Of a stretch of DNA of 64,000 nt, positions 41,469-50,068 are shown in pieces. Location of the stretch: the NCBI RefSeq assembly GCF_019844075.1, contig NZ_CP081964.1, positions 248,001 through 312,000 of the forward strand, given 5' to 3'. The first letter of the stretch is position 1; each line of letters begins with the position of its first letter. The notes beneath the pieces were generated by a model. That model was not told where the DNA came from. It did no database searches and saw only the letters and a list, made by a program, of their open reading frames with translations. Position numbers and translations under genes: made by a program. The stretch comes from Curtobacterium sp. TC1. GTDB lineage: Bacteria; Actinomycetota; Actinomycetes; Actinomycetales; Microbacteriaceae.

Positions 41469-42155
41469 TCAGCGCAGCGCGGCCACCGCGCGCTCGATGA
41501 CGGCGACGACCCGGTCCGGAGCGGCGTGCGCGACGGCGTGACTCGTGTCGACCTCGTCGACCACTGCACCCATCCGGGCGACGAAGTCGCGCTGGATCGC
41601 GGGCAGCAGGTGCCGGTCGCTCGTGGCGATCAGGTACCAGCTCGGGCGGGTCCGCCACGCGGGCTCGCCGGTGGGTTGCTGGAAGGCGGCGTCGGCGGTG
41701 ACGCGACCCTCCGCCCGTGCGGCCCGGAGCACGTCCTCGGGCACGTCCCAGGCGAGTGCGACGCGCGACTCCTCGTCGTCCTGTGCGATCCACTCGCCGG
41801 CCGGGCCGCGGTGCATGTACTGCGAGACGAGAGCGGGTTCCCGGGTCTCGACGATCCCGGAGACCGACTCGCCGGCGTCCGGGGCGAAGGCCGCGACGTA
41901 GACCAGCCCGACGACGCGGTCGTGCGTGCCCGCGTTCGTGATGACGGCGCCGCCGTAGGAGTGGCCGACGAGCAGGACCGGGCCGTCGATGCCGTCGACC
42001 AGGGCGCGGACCGAGGCCTCGTCGTCGCGGAGCGAGGTCATCGCGTTGTCGGCGAGCGTGTACGGGATGCGGCGGTCGCGCAGCAGCGGGGCGACGGACG
42101 ACCAGGTGGACGGCGAACCGCCGGCGCCGTGGACCAGGACCACGTGGACGCTCAT
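41469..42155 (-). CDS. Alpha/beta hydrolase
   Basis: A 228-residue alpha/beta hydrolase: oxyanion motif LVHGAGGSPSTW, nucleophile elbow VGHSYGGAVITNAG (Ser), and the C-terminal His in DTSHAVAHAAPD. The compact size and the sequence VVGLVYVAAFAPDAGES are typical of esterase/hydroxynitrile-lyase-like members common in actinobacteria. The ATG at 42155 overlaps the stop of the cyclase-family gene (ATGA). The pair is transcribed leftward from a GntR-operated divergent promoter. Confidence 0.85.
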   Translation of the reverse strand: MSVHVVLVHGAGGSPSTWSSVAPLLRDRRIPYTLADNAMTSLRDDEASVRALVDGIDGPVLLVGHSYGGAVITNAGTHDRVVGLVYVAAFAPDAGESVSGIVETREPALVSQYMHRGPAGEWIAQDDEESRVALAWDVPEDVLRAARAEGRVTADAAFQQPTGEPAWRTRPSWYLIATSDRHLLPAIQRDFVARMGAVVDEVDTSHAVAHAAPDRVVAVIERAVAALR

Positions 42156-42802
42156 GCGTGGGTCGCCACGGCCAGGGGGAGCAGGACGGTCGGAGCGGGA
42201 GCGGCCTCCCGCCCCGCGAACGGCACCGGCTGGCAGACCATCAGGTAGTCGCCGGGCTCGACCTCGGACAGGTCCGCGTTCTCGAGGATCACGACGCCGG
42301 CGCCGCACAGGGCGACGTGTGTCGGCCACGCCTCGGTGTGCGCCGGGGCCTCCATCGTCATGTAGTCGATGCCGGCGAACCGGACCCCGCGGTCGACCAG
42401 CCACTGTGCACCGCTCGGGCCGAGGCCGACCCACGTCTCCGACCGCTCGTTCCGGGTCAGCGCGTCGGTCGAGTTGCGCGTGCGGAACAGCACGCGCTCG
42501 GCACCGGCCGCACCCGCCGCCTCGAGGTCGTCGGCGGTGATCTCCTCGACGACGTGTCGCAGGTCGAGGACGCGGACCGGTCCGACCACGCTCTCGAGCG
42601 CGATCTCGTCGACGGTCGTCGCACCGGGCACGAAGTGCGACGGGGCGTCGACGTGCGTGCCCGTGTGCGCACCGATCAGCCAGCGGGACACGTCCGACGG
42701 GTACCCGTTCGCGATCTCCTCGACCATCTCGAAGGTGGGGCGCCGGCCCCAGTGCAGCATCTCGGGGGAGATGGGGATGTTGATGTCGATCGCGTCGGTC
42801 AT
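42152..42802 (-). CDS. Cyclase-family (kynurenine formamidase-like) hydrolase
   Basis: A 216-residue metal-dependent hydrolase of the cyclase family. The diagnostic motif HTGTHVDAPSHFVPG (residues about 47-61) provides the metal ligands. DINIPISPEM at the start and LCGAGVVILENADLSEV near the end also fit. Members include bacterial kynurenine formamidase, isatin hydrolase and other amide- or lactam-opening enzymes. The start at 42802 faces the divergent MBL-fold gene across an operator-bearing gap of 77 bases. The substrate is probably an amide or lactam produced in the island's pathway. Confidence 0.87.
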   Translation of the reverse strand: MTDAIDINIPISPEMLHWGRRPTFEMVEEIANGYPSDVSRWLIGAHTGTHVDAPSHFVPGATTVDEIALESVVGPVRVLDLRHVVEEITADDLEAAGAAGAERVLFRTRNSTDALTRNERSETWVGLGPSGAQWLVDRGVRFAGIDYMTMEAPAHTEAWPTHVALCGAGVVILENADLSEVEPGDYLMVCQPVPFAGREAAPAPTVLLPLAVATHA

Positions 42803-42826
42803 GGCGTCCTCCCGGAACTCCGGCAC

Positions 42827-42859
42827 AATGGATTCGGATTGGCACAAATTGTATCCAAT
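42827..42859. promoter_or_regulatory. Operator pair between cyclase-family and MBL-fold genes
   Basis: AATGGATTCGGA and ATTGTATCCAAT (11 of 12 matches to the core) have centres 21 bp apart, with ACAAAT (42844-42849) in the -10 position for the rightward gene. This is the last site of the series and marks the right edge of the regulon. Confidence 0.75.
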
Positions 42860-42879
42860 CAAGCCGGAGGTGCAAGGGC

Positions 42880-43689
42880 ATGACGAAGACGTTCGACGGG
42901 GCGGTGTGGACCGGAACCGCACTCGGGGGCCGGCCACGCGGGCTCGTGCCGCTCGTGCTCGGGTGGGAACCGATCCCCGAGTCGATCTCCCTGCGTGGCG
43001 GCGATCCCGCACGATTCCTCCTCGAACCCGTCACCGCCGCGGCCGTCGTCTTCGACCACGGCTGGGTGCTCCTCGACGGTGGGTTCAACGTCGACCGCGT
43101 GCGCGACCCCGAGGCGCGTGCCGCGCACTACGAGTACGAGAGCTACACGGCGGTCGTGCCGCCGGGCGACGCGCTCGCCGAGGGGGTCGCGGCTGCGGGA
43201 CTGGCGTGGGCCGACCTGGCGCTCTGCGCGATCTCGCACGTGCACCTCGACCACACGGGCGGCCTCCGGCTCGTCCCATCGGGCACCCCGGTCGCGCTGC
43301 AGCGACGGGAGTGGGACTGGTTGCGGAGCGGCATCGGTCGGCGGGAGACGGTCGTCGTCGACGACGTGCTCGACGCCGACGTCCGGGTGTTCCTGCTCGA
43401 CGGGGACACGGAACTGGCATCCGGCCTGACCGCACTCGACACCCGCGGACACACGCCGGGGCACCAGTCGTTCCGCATCGACCTGCCGGATCGGACCGTG
43501 GTGCTCGCGTGCGACGCCGCCGACCTCGAGCGGAACCTCACCGAGCGGACTCCGTGTGGCTGGGTGGGGAGGGCCGGGGACGAGCTCGAGGCGCAGCGTT
43601 CGATCGACCGGCTGGCGGACCTGGCCGCCGAGCCCGGCGTCGAGGTCTGGCCCGGGCACGACCCCGAGTGGGCGGCCTGGCGGCGCTGA
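42880..43689 (+). CDS. MBL-fold hydrolase, N-acyl homoserine lactonase-like
   Basis: A 269-residue metallo-beta-lactamase-fold hydrolase with a complete dinuclear site: AISHVHLDHTGGL (HxHxDH), DTRGHTPGHQSF (His), VVLACDAADLERN (Asp) and VWPGHDPEW (His). The spacing is like AHL lactonases (AiiA type), which open lactone rings. In this setting it may open a lactone or similar ring in the catabolic pathway instead of quenching signals. GGAGG precedes the ATG at 42880. It is divergent from the cyclase-family hydrolase. Confidence 0.85.
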   Translation: MTKTFDGAVWTGTALGGRPRGLVPLVLGWEPIPESISLRGGDPARFLLEPVTAAAVVFDHGWVLLDGGFNVDRVRDPEARAAHYEYESYTAVVPPGDALAEGVAAAGLAWADLALCAISHVHLDHTGGLRLVPSGTPVALQRREWDWLRSGIGRRETVVVDDVLDADVRVFLLDGDTELASGLTALDTRGHTPGHQSFRIDLPDRTVVLACDAADLERNLTERTPCGWVGRAGDELEAQRSIDRLADLAAEPGVEVWPGHDPEWAAWRR

Positions 43690-43730
43690 GCCGGCGGGTC
43701 CGGCCAGCGGGGCACCGCGCTCGGGATGGG

Positions 43731-44246
43731 TCACCCTGCCCGCGGTGGTTGCTCCGGCAGCGCGGCCCACACGTCCGCCCAGATGAGCTCGAAGTCGACG
43801 GGCGCGAGCCGGTGCGCCCGCACCGCCCGCTCCAGGATCGAGAGCGCGTCGAGCGACCCGGCGAGGAGCCGCTCGTCGCCGTGCACCTCCGGCCGACCGG
43901 TGCCCAGGAACGTGGTCACGGTGATCGAGCGCACCCGTGGCCGCAGCCGCCTGGTGGCCCGGCCGAGGACGACGAACCCCGCGGCGTACAGCGCGAGCCC
44001 GACGGGCATGCCCGCCGCCGGTACCGAGACCGCGAGGACCACGACCACGAGCGCGGTGAACGCCCCGACGGCGGGCCACACGTGCCACGCCCGGAGCAGC
44101 AGGCGCTCACTCGTGTTCGTCCCGGGCGGGAACACGACGAGTGTCCGCGAGGTCCACATCGTGCGTCCCACCGGCCGGATCGTGTAGCGGCCCCACAGGT
44201 GCGGCCCGTCGATCAGGCGGTCGCGGACCGACGTCGCCGTGGTCAC
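43731..44246 (-). CDS. Membrane protein of unknown function (two spans)
   Basis: A 171-residue protein. A soluble N-terminal part (LIDGPHLWGRYTIRPVGRTMWTSRTLVVFPPGT) is followed by two hydrophobic spans (VWPAVGAFTALVVVVLAVSV and GMPVGLALYAAGFVVLG), then a hydrophilic C-terminal part ending in a Trp-containing segment. I do not recognise the family with certainty; similar two-span proteins are widespread in Microbacteriaceae. The GTG start overlaps the upstream stop by GTGA, so it forms a two-gene operon with the next entry. It has no link to the catabolic island. Confidence 0.6.
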   Translation of the reverse strand: MTTATSVRDRLIDGPHLWGRYTIRPVGRTMWTSRTLVVFPPGTNTSERLLLRAWHVWPAVGAFTALVVVVLAVSVPAAGMPVGLALYAAGFVVLGRATRRLRPRVRSITVTTFLGTGRPEVHGDERLLAGSLDALSILERAVRAHRLAPVDFELIWADVWAALPEQPPRAG

Positions 44247-44791
44247 CGTCCCACCGGCAGGAGCTCGGCGCGGACGGGTTCCACGGTGCTGACCGGTTCG
44301 ACGGTGCCGACGACGTCCCGGTGCCGGACGGTCGTGAGGCAGGGGAAGCAGACCAGGTCGCCATCGCGGACGTCGGCCGGCAGCGGAGCCGGGAGGCGGT
44401 GGAACGGACCGTCGGCCTGACCGTCGCATCGGGTGACGACGTACATCGTGGCGAGGGGAGCGGTGCTCCGGCGTCCGATCAGACGCACCTGGTCGAGCAC
44501 GGCGCAGGTCGGCAGGACCGCGTCCAGTTCCAGGAGCACCACCCCGGTGCGCGGCCGTCGGACACGGGTGACCGACGCGACCGCGACGCTCACGTCACGA
44601 GGGGTCCAGCCGCGGGGGCGGTAGCGCGGCGGCGACTGCTCCGCGGTGTGGACGCTCGGGGTGCCGGTCAGGTCGGCGAGCCGGACCATCGAGATCGCGG
44701 CGACCACCAGGTCGTCGGTGGTCGCCACGGTGTGTGCCGGCCACAGGACCGGGTCCATCGGATCCGGCAGGGACGCACGGAGCGTCGGCAT
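44243..44791 (-). CDS. Hypothetical protein, coupled to the membrane protein
   Basis: A 182-residue soluble protein of unknown function. It contains several Cys and beta-rich segments (VAVASVTRVRRPRTGVVLLELDAVL and LPADVRDGDLVCFPCLTTV), with no signal peptide or known motif. The start is uncertain. I list the ATG at 44791; a GTG at 44818 would add nine residues, and neither has a strong ribosome binding site. Its stop overlaps the GTG of the next gene. No function can be assigned. Confidence 0.5.
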   Translation of the reverse strand: MPTLRASLPDPMDPVLWPAHTVATTDDLVVAAISMVRLADLTGTPSVHTAEQSPPRYRPRGWTPRDVSVAVASVTRVRRPRTGVVLLELDAVLPTCAVLDQVRLIGRRSTAPLATMYVVTRCDGQADGPFHRLPAPLPADVRDGDLVCFPCLTTVRHRDVVGTVEPVSTVEPVRAELLPVGR

Positions 44792-44895
44792 GATCGCTGT
44801 CAGTGTCACACCGGACACGTTCCCGTGCGGGCGAGCAAGGGGGAAGGTGCCCTGACGGAACCCCTACGCCCGCGTGCCGACTCCTGACGGTCCGC

Positions 44896-45804
44896 TCACT
44901 CGATGTCCACGTCCCGCTTGCCGCGCCGCACGATGAGCGGGTCCGGCTTGCCGATCACGTCGACGGCCTTGTCCGGGTAGTCGAACTGCGTCAGGAAGTA
45001 CCGCATCGCGTTCAGGCGGGCGCGCTTCTTGTCGTTCGACCGCACGATGGTCCACGGTGCGTACCGCTTGTCGGTGCGCGTGAACATCGCCATCTTCGCC
45101 TCGGTGTAGTCCTCCCACCGGTCGAGCGACAGCAGGTCGATGTCGGACAGCTTCCACCGGCGCACCGGGTCGAGCTGCCGCATCGCGAAGCGGGTGCGCT
45201 GCTCGCGGCGGGTGACCGAGAACCAGAACTTCGTCAGGTGGATGCCGGAGTCGACGAGCATCCGCTCGAACTGCGGCACCTGGGTCATGAATGACTCGTA
45301 CTCGGCGTCGTCGCAGAAGCCCATCACCCGTTCGACGCCGGCGCGGTTGTACCAGGAACGGTCGAACAGGACCATCTCGCCGGCCGACGGCAGGTGCTGC
45401 ACGTAGCGCTGGAAGTACCACTCGCCGCGTTCCCGCTCGCTCGGCTTGCTGAGCGCCACGACGCGCGACGTCCGGGGGTTCAGGTGCTCCGTGAACCGCT
45501 TGATGGTGCCGCCCTTGCCCGCGGCGTCGCGCCCCTCGAACAGCACGACGACCTTCTGCCCGGTGTCCTCGAGCCAGTACTGGCACTTCAGCAGCTCGAT
45601 CTGCAGCTGGTACTTCGAGTACTCGTACTCGTCGCGCGGCAGACGCTCGTCGTACGGGTAGTCGTCGCGCCACGTGAGGACGGGGTTGCCGTGCGGGTCG
45701 ATGAGGTCCGGGTCGGCAGTGTGTCCGTCCGCGACGCTGTAGCCCTCGGTCCGGAGCTGCTCGATGTACTCCCGGAGTGGTTGCGAGTACGGCGCTGTGT
45801 CCAC
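44896..45804 (-). CDS. ppk2: Polyphosphate kinase 2 (PPK2, class I)
   Basis: A 302-residue PPK2 that transfers phosphate between polyphosphate and nucleoside diphosphates. It has Walker A VVLFEGRDAAGKGGTIKR, the lid region PRTSRVVALSKPSERERGEWYFQRY, and Walker B MVLFDRSWYNRAGVERVMGF. One PPK2 domain of this length fits the class that phosphorylates NDPs. The GTG at 45804 is 6 bases after GAGGAG. The gene stands alone and is divergent from an aldo/keto reductase. Confidence 0.92.
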   Translation of the reverse strand: MDTAPYSQPLREYIEQLRTEGYSVADGHTADPDLIDPHGNPVLTWRDDYPYDERLPRDEYEYSKYQLQIELLKCQYWLEDTGQKVVVLFEGRDAAGKGGTIKRFTEHLNPRTSRVVALSKPSERERGEWYFQRYVQHLPSAGEMVLFDRSWYNRAGVERVMGFCDDAEYESFMTQVPQFERMLVDSGIHLTKFWFSVTRREQRTRFAMRQLDPVRRWKLSDIDLLSLDRWEDYTEAKMAMFTRTDKRYAPWTIVRSNDKKRARLNAMRYFLTQFDYPDKAVDVIGKPDPLIVRRGKRDVDIE

Positions 45805-45962
45805 GGTGTCTCCTCTGCCCGCCGATCGGTCGGCTGGTCCCATCCTGTCCTGTGCGACCCGACAACTGCCCAACCGGACGTGTCCCACAGGTGACCACGC
45901 GGCTCCGTGATCCGACGCGGTAGCGTTCTCGATGGCCTGTCCCCGACCCGGATCGAGCAACG

Positions 45963-46964
45963 ATGCCTGACGTCCACCTGCCTGCCGCTGACCGCTACGA
46001 GCAGCTCCCGTACCAGCGCGTGGGGAGGAGCGGCCTCATGCTGCCGCGCATCTCCCTCGGCCTGTGGAACAACTTCGGCGCCGACCGCGCACTCACCACG
46101 CAGCGCGACATCGTGCTGCACGCGTTCGACCGTGGGATCACGCACTTCGACCTGGCGAACAACTACGGTCCGCCTCCCGGGTCGGCCGAGGAGCAGTTCG
46201 GCCGCATCCTCGAGTCGGACCTGCGCCCGTACCGCGACGAGATCGTGGTGTCGACGAAGGCCGGCTACGACATGTGGCCGGGCCCGTACGGCGACCGGGG
46301 CTCTCGCAAGTACATGCTCGCGTCGCTCGACCAGTCCCTCGGGCGCCTCGGCCTGGACTACGTCGACGTCTTCTACTCGCACCGTCCCGACCCTGAGACC
46401 CCCATCGAGGAGACGGTCAGCGCCCTCGTGACCGCGGTCCGTTCGGGCAAGGCGCTGTATGCCGGCATCTCGAACTACGACCCGGCGCAGACCGCCGCGG
46501 CAGCCGAGGCGCTCGCTGCCGAGAACATGCACCTGCTCATCCACCAGCCGCGCTACAACATGTTCGACCGCGTCCCCGAGGACGGGCTCTTCGACGAGCT
46601 CACGCGACTCGGCACCGGCGCGATCGTGTTCTCGCCGCTGGCCGGCGGGCTGCTGACGGACCGCTACCTGGACGGTTCGGTGCCGGTGGGTTCACGTGCC
46701 GCCGAGGGCCGTTGGTTCGGTGCGGACCGCATCGACGACGAGTACCTGGCCACGGCGCGGGCGCTCAACGACATCGCGGCAGCACGCGGGCAGACGCTCG
46801 CCCAGCTCGCGATCACGTGGGTGCTCCGGCAGCCGGCCGTCACGTCGGCGCTGGTCGGGGCATCGAGTGTCCGTCAACTGGACGGCACGCTCGACTCGCT
46901 CGCGGGCGCCCCGCTCACCGACGAGGAGCTGGCGGCGATCGACGCACTGGTGCCGCGCGGCTGA
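45963..46964 (+). CDS. Aldo/keto reductase, YghZ/MgrA type
   Basis: A 333-residue NADPH-dependent aldo/keto reductase. The catalytic tetrad is visible: Asp and Tyr in HFDLANNYGPPPG, Lys in VSTKAGYDMWPGPYG and His in VFYSHRPD. The sequence KAGYDMWPGPYGDRGSRKYML and the length match the YghZ group, which reduces L-glyceraldehyde 3-phosphate and methylglyoxal. A bidirectional palindrome terminator follows and separates it from msrA. Confidence 0.88.
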   Translation: MPDVHLPAADRYEQLPYQRVGRSGLMLPRISLGLWNNFGADRALTTQRDIVLHAFDRGITHFDLANNYGPPPGSAEEQFGRILESDLRPYRDEIVVSTKAGYDMWPGPYGDRGSRKYMLASLDQSLGRLGLDYVDVFYSHRPDPETPIEETVSALVTAVRSGKALYAGISNYDPAQTAAAAEALAAENMHLLIHQPRYNMFDRVPEDGLFDELTRLGTGAIVFSPLAGGLLTDRYLDGSVPVGSRAAEGRWFGADRIDDEYLATARALNDIAAARGQTLAQLAITWVLRQPAVTSALVGASSVRQLDGTLDSLAGAPLTDEELAAIDALVPRG

Positions 46965-46993
46965 GCCGCGCGGCGCGGTGGACCCGACGAGAT

Positions 46994-47041
46994 GACAGAC
47001 GGGAGGGACGGTGCCAGCTGGCACCGCGCCTCCCGTCCGTC
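46994..47041. terminator. Long palindromic bidirectional terminator, copy 1
   Basis: Two 24-base arms with three mismatched pairs, centred on the perfect palindrome GGTGCCAGCTGGCACC. It lies between the convergent YghZ-type reductase and msrA genes. Nearly the same sequence recurs at 48408-48459 and 50441-50480. Confidence 0.85.
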
Positions 47042-47053
47042 AGTGGGTTGCCC

Positions 47054-47575
47054 CTAGACCGCCGCGGTCGCCTCGTCGCGGTGCGGGAGCTTCCAACCCG
47101 GGCGCACGAAGTGGCAGGTGTACCCGGCGGGGTACTTCTCGAGGTAGTCCTGGTGCTCCTCTTCGGCCTGCCAGAAGTCGCCTGCGGGCTCGACCTCGGT
47201 GACGACCTTGCCGGGCCAGATACCGGACGCGTCCACGTCGGCGATGGTGTCGCGCGCGACCTGCTCCTGCTCGGGCGAGGTGAAGAAGATCGCGGAACGG
47301 TAGGCACGGCCGACGTCGTTGCCCTGGCGGTCCTTCGTCGACGGGTCGTGGATCTGGAAGAAGAACTCGAGCAGGTCGCGGTACGAGATCTCCGACGGGT
47401 CGAAGACGATCTCGACCGCCTCGGCGTGATCACCGTGGTTGCGGTACGTCGCGTTCGGGGTGTCACCACCCGAGTAGCCGACGCGGGTGCTGACGATGCC
47501 GGGTCGGCGACGGAGGAGCTGCTGCGCTCCCCAGAAGCAGCCGCCGGCGAGGATGGCGGTTTCGGTGGTGGTCAT
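47054..47575 (-). CDS. msrA: Peptide-methionine (S)-S-oxide reductase
   Basis: A 173-residue MsrA that repairs oxidised methionine. The catalytic signature [12 protein letters not shown] is near the N terminus, followed by [29 protein letters not shown] and the family C-terminal region [14 protein letters not shown], whose Cys may serve as resolving residue. The ATG at 47575 has AGGAGG 6 bases upstream. A TTG 51 bases further upstream is unlikely. The gene converges on the YghZ-type reductase. Confidence 0.95.
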   Translation of the reverse strand: MTTTETAILAGGCFWGAQQLLRRRPGIVSTRVGYSGGDTPNATYRNHGDHAEAVEIVFDPSEISYRDLLEFFFQIHDPSTKDRQGNDVGRAYRSAIFFTSPEQEQVARDTIADVDASGIWPGKVVTEVEPAGDFWQAEEEHQDYLEKYPAGYTCHFVRPGWKLPHRDEATAAV

Positions 47576-47809
47576 GGTGGCCTCCTGAGGTCGTCGTACC
47601 GCTGGCTGCGGCACCGTGTGGTGCAACCGGCAACGGGGGCTGTCTGTTCCCGTCGCCGGGCCGGCACACCTCGACAGTACGAGGACGTGCTCCGTGTCAC
47701 CCCTGCGGTACGGTCGGGCTCACATGAAGAGGTCAGCATTGCCCGACGACGCTGTCGATCCGACGGTGCGCGGAGAGACGACCTGCCCCCAAGTGCTCCC
47801 GAGGACCTG

Positions 47810-48397
47810 ATGCCGTTCACTCCAGAAGAAGCTGCCGAGCAGGCGGCGATCCTGGCCGACCTCCGCAAGCTGGGGTACGACTTCTCGAACCTGTCCGTCT
47901 TCGCTCAGTCAGGTATCCGGTACAAGGACGCGGTGCCGACGCTGATCGAGTGGTTGCGGAAGGCGCGGACGCCGATGATGCAGCGGGCAGTCGCTCATGC
48001 GCTGACGAATCCGTCGGCAAAGGGCACAGCCGTGCCTGCATTGATCGAGGCGTTCCGCAACTTCCCCGACGAAGCGGGTACCTGCTGGGCAGCAGGGGAT
48101 TCGGTCGAGTCAGCGTACGTGGACGCGTACTTCGACGACGTGGCAGCGCTCGCGCTCGATCCCCAGTACGGACGTGCACGGCAGATGGTGGCCCTCGCGC
48201 TGGGGAAGTCGAAGCGGCCCGAAGCGGTCGACGTCCTCCTGCAACTCATGGACGACCACGAGATCAGCGGGCATGCGGTGTTCGCACTGAGCAAGCGGCC
48301 GAATCCTCGAGCGCGGGCGGCGTTCGAGGAGAAGCTGACCGACGACCGCCCGTGGGTGCGGAAGAAGGCGGCGCTCGGGCTGAAGAAGATCGAGTGA
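47810..48397 (+). CDS. HEAT-repeat protein
   Basis: A 195-residue all-helical protein with HEAT-like repeats, for example YKDAVPTLIEWLRKARTPMMQRAVAHAL, GTAVPALIEAFRNF, GRARQMVALALGKSKRPEAVDVLLQLMDD and PWVRKKAALGLKKIE. Such proteins are scaffolds, and no catalytic motif is visible. The ATG at 47810 is the first methionine of the folded region, with GAGGAC upstream. The 230-base gap before it (47576-47809) holds only the promoter regions of this gene and msrA. The gene is single and ends at a palindromic terminator. Confidence 0.75.
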   Translation: MPFTPEEAAEQAAILADLRKLGYDFSNLSVFAQSGIRYKDAVPTLIEWLRKARTPMMQRAVAHALTNPSAKGTAVPALIEAFRNFPDEAGTCWAAGDSVESAYVDAYFDDVAALALDPQYGRARQMVALALGKSKRPEAVDVLLQLMDDHEISGHAVFALSKRPNPRARAAFEEKLTDDRPWVRKKAALGLKKIE

Positions 48398-48407
48398 AGC
48401 GAACCAG

Positions 48408-48459
48408 CTGACGGACGGGAGGCGCGGTGCCAGCGGGCACCGCGCCTCCCGTCCGTCAG
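48408..48459. terminator. Long palindromic bidirectional terminator, copy 2
   Basis: A perfect 24-bp stem (arms 48408-48431 and 48436-48459) with the loop AGCG, between the convergent HEAT-repeat and aldo/keto reductase genes. Its arms contain GACGGGAGG and CGGTGCC, as in the copies at 46994 and 50441. Confidence 0.9.
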
Positions 48460-48469
48460 TCGGGCCGCG

Positions 48470-49291
48470 TCAGCTCGCGGTGTCCTCGAGCGCGTCGAGC
48501 GCGGCCACGTCCTCGGCGGCGAGCACGAAGTCGACGTCGGCGTTCGCGGCGATGCGCGACGGGGTCGTGGACTTCGGCAGCGGCAGGACGTCCTTCTCGA
48601 GCAGGTAGCGGATCGCGACCTGGGCGACGGACTTGTCGTACTTCGCCGCGATCTCGGCGATCTGCGTGTTCTCGAGCAGGCCGCCGGTGGCGAGCGGCGA
48701 GTAGCCCTCGGTGAGGATGTCGTGCTCGCGGTCGAACGCGGTCGTCTCGTCCTGGGTGTTGCCGATGAACCAGCGGATCTGGTTCGCGTGCGGGACGACG
48801 TCGGTGCGGCCGAGCAGGTCCTCGAGGTCGGCGACGGCGAAGTTCGAGAGACCGATCGAGCGGGTCCGGCCGGCGTCGTAGACCTCTTCCAGGACCTTCC
48901 ACACCTCGACGTTGCCGTCGCGGTGGTCGGAGCCGATGGCGTCCCAGGGCCACGGTGCGTGCACGAGGTACAGGTCGATGACGCCGACGTCGAGGTTGCG
49001 GCTCGAGGTCTCGAAGGCCTCGCGGGCGCCGTCTGCGGTCTTGATCTCGGCCGGCAGCTTCGTCGTGACGAAGACCTCGTCGCGGGGAACGGCGCTGTCA
49101 CGGATGGCCTGGCCGACGCTGGCCTCGTTGCCGTAGGCCAGGGCGGTGTCGATGTGACGGTAGCCGGCGTCCAGGGCGGTCGTCGTGGCGTCGTAGGCGT
49201 CGTCGCCGGACGGGATCTGCCAGGTGCCGAAGCCGATCTTCGGGATGTGCAGGCCGTTGGACAGGGTGAACGTGTCGGTGAGAGCGGGCAT
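48470..49291 (-). CDS. Aldo/keto reductase (2,5-diketo-gluconate reductase-like)
   Basis: A 273-residue aldo/keto reductase of the DkgA group. It has LSNGLHIPKIGFGTWQIP at the N terminus, catalytic Asp and Tyr in HIDTALAYGNEASVG, Lys in VFVTTKLPAE and His in LYLVHAPWPW, and cofactor-binding LPLPKSTTPSRIAANADV near the C terminus. It reduces aldehydes and keto sugars with NADPH; the substrate is not determined. I chose the ATG at 49291 because it begins the conserved domain, although its ribosome binding site is weak. Confidence 0.88.
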   Translation of the reverse strand: MPALTDTFTLSNGLHIPKIGFGTWQIPSGDDAYDATTTALDAGYRHIDTALAYGNEASVGQAIRDSAVPRDEVFVTTKLPAEIKTADGAREAFETSSRNLDVGVIDLYLVHAPWPWDAIGSDHRDGNVEVWKVLEEVYDAGRTRSIGLSNFAVADLEDLLGRTDVVPHANQIRWFIGNTQDETTAFDREHDILTEGYSPLATGGLLENTQIAEIAAKYDKSVAQVAIRYLLEKDVLPLPKSTTPSRIAANADVDFVLAAEDVAALDALEDTAS

Positions 49292-49359
49292 GCGACGGAC
49301 AGTACGCCGCGGGTTGGTGGACGTGTGGAGCGCCGCCACCGCGCACCGCGCCCCTGCAC

Positions 49360-49395
49360 GGGCATCGCGCCCCGACTCACGTGGGCGCGATGCCC
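49360..49395 (-). terminator. Terminator hairpin after the DUF4383 gene
   Basis: GGGCATCGCGCCC and its exact complement enclose a 10-base loop, a 13-bp perfect stem. It lies 37 bases beyond the stop of the DUF4383 gene on the minus strand and upstream of the next leftward gene. Confidence 0.75.
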
Positions 49396-49432
49396 GCCTG
49401 GGGGCGCGAACGCGGCAGGCGACGGACGACTG

Positions 49433-49891
49433 TCAGCGCGTGCGCGCGCCGATGCGCGGCAGCACGAAGCCGAGCACGATCATCGCGACGGCGAGGAACG
49501 CGTGCAGGACGTTGTCCGCGCTGTTCAGGGGGACGAAGTCCGCGGGGTCCGCCATGCCGGCCGTGAACAGACCGTAGACGAACAGGACCGCGTAGACGAT
49601 GCCGCCGACGACCAGGTACAGGCGAGCGCCCGACGCCGAACGGGCTGCGATGAGTCCGACGATGCCGAACAGCAGGTGCACGATGTTGTGCAGGACCGAC
49701 ACCTGGAACAGGCCCAGGAGCAGGGCCATGGAGCCGTGACCGGCCATGGACATCGAGCCCATGTCCATCGTGAGCCCGGGGATGAAGCCGGCGATGCCGA
49801 CGATCAGGAAGACGACACCGAAGAGGAGCGCACCCTTCTGGGTCCACGTCGAGCCGGTGCGGTTGCGAGCGGTTGCTGCGTTGCTGGTCAT
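49433..49891 (-). CDS. DUF4383 membrane protein
   Basis: A 152-residue protein with four membrane spans in the DUF4383 pattern: GALLFGVVFLIVGIAGFIPG, LLGLFQVSVLHNIVHLLFGIVGL, ARLYLVVGGIVYAVLFVYGLF, and NSADNVLHAFLAVAMIVLGF. The paired histidines in span 2 (VLHNIVHLLFG) and NVLHAFLA are conserved in the family, whose function is unknown. A Met-rich loop (MDMGSMSMAGHGSM) lies between spans 1 and 2. GAGG precedes the ATG at 49891. It is a single gene. Confidence 0.85.
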   Translation of the reverse strand: MTSNAATARNRTGSTWTQKGALLFGVVFLIVGIAGFIPGLTMDMGSMSMAGHGSMALLLGLFQVSVLHNIVHLLFGIVGLIAARSASGARLYLVVGGIVYAVLFVYGLFTAGMADPADFVPLNSADNVLHAFLAVAMIVLGFVLPRIGARTR

Positions 49892-50068
49892 GGTGAGACC
49901 TCTCTTGTCGAGCGCGCCACGGATGTTGCGCACAGGGGATTCGGGGCCGATGCGCAGTCGGATTGCAGGGCGCATCCGATTTCCGAACGCCGGTGATCCT
50001 GCTGAGTCGGCCCGCATGCCTCGCTGCCTACGCTCCGCCGTACGGCAACACCGACGGAAGGCAGCACC

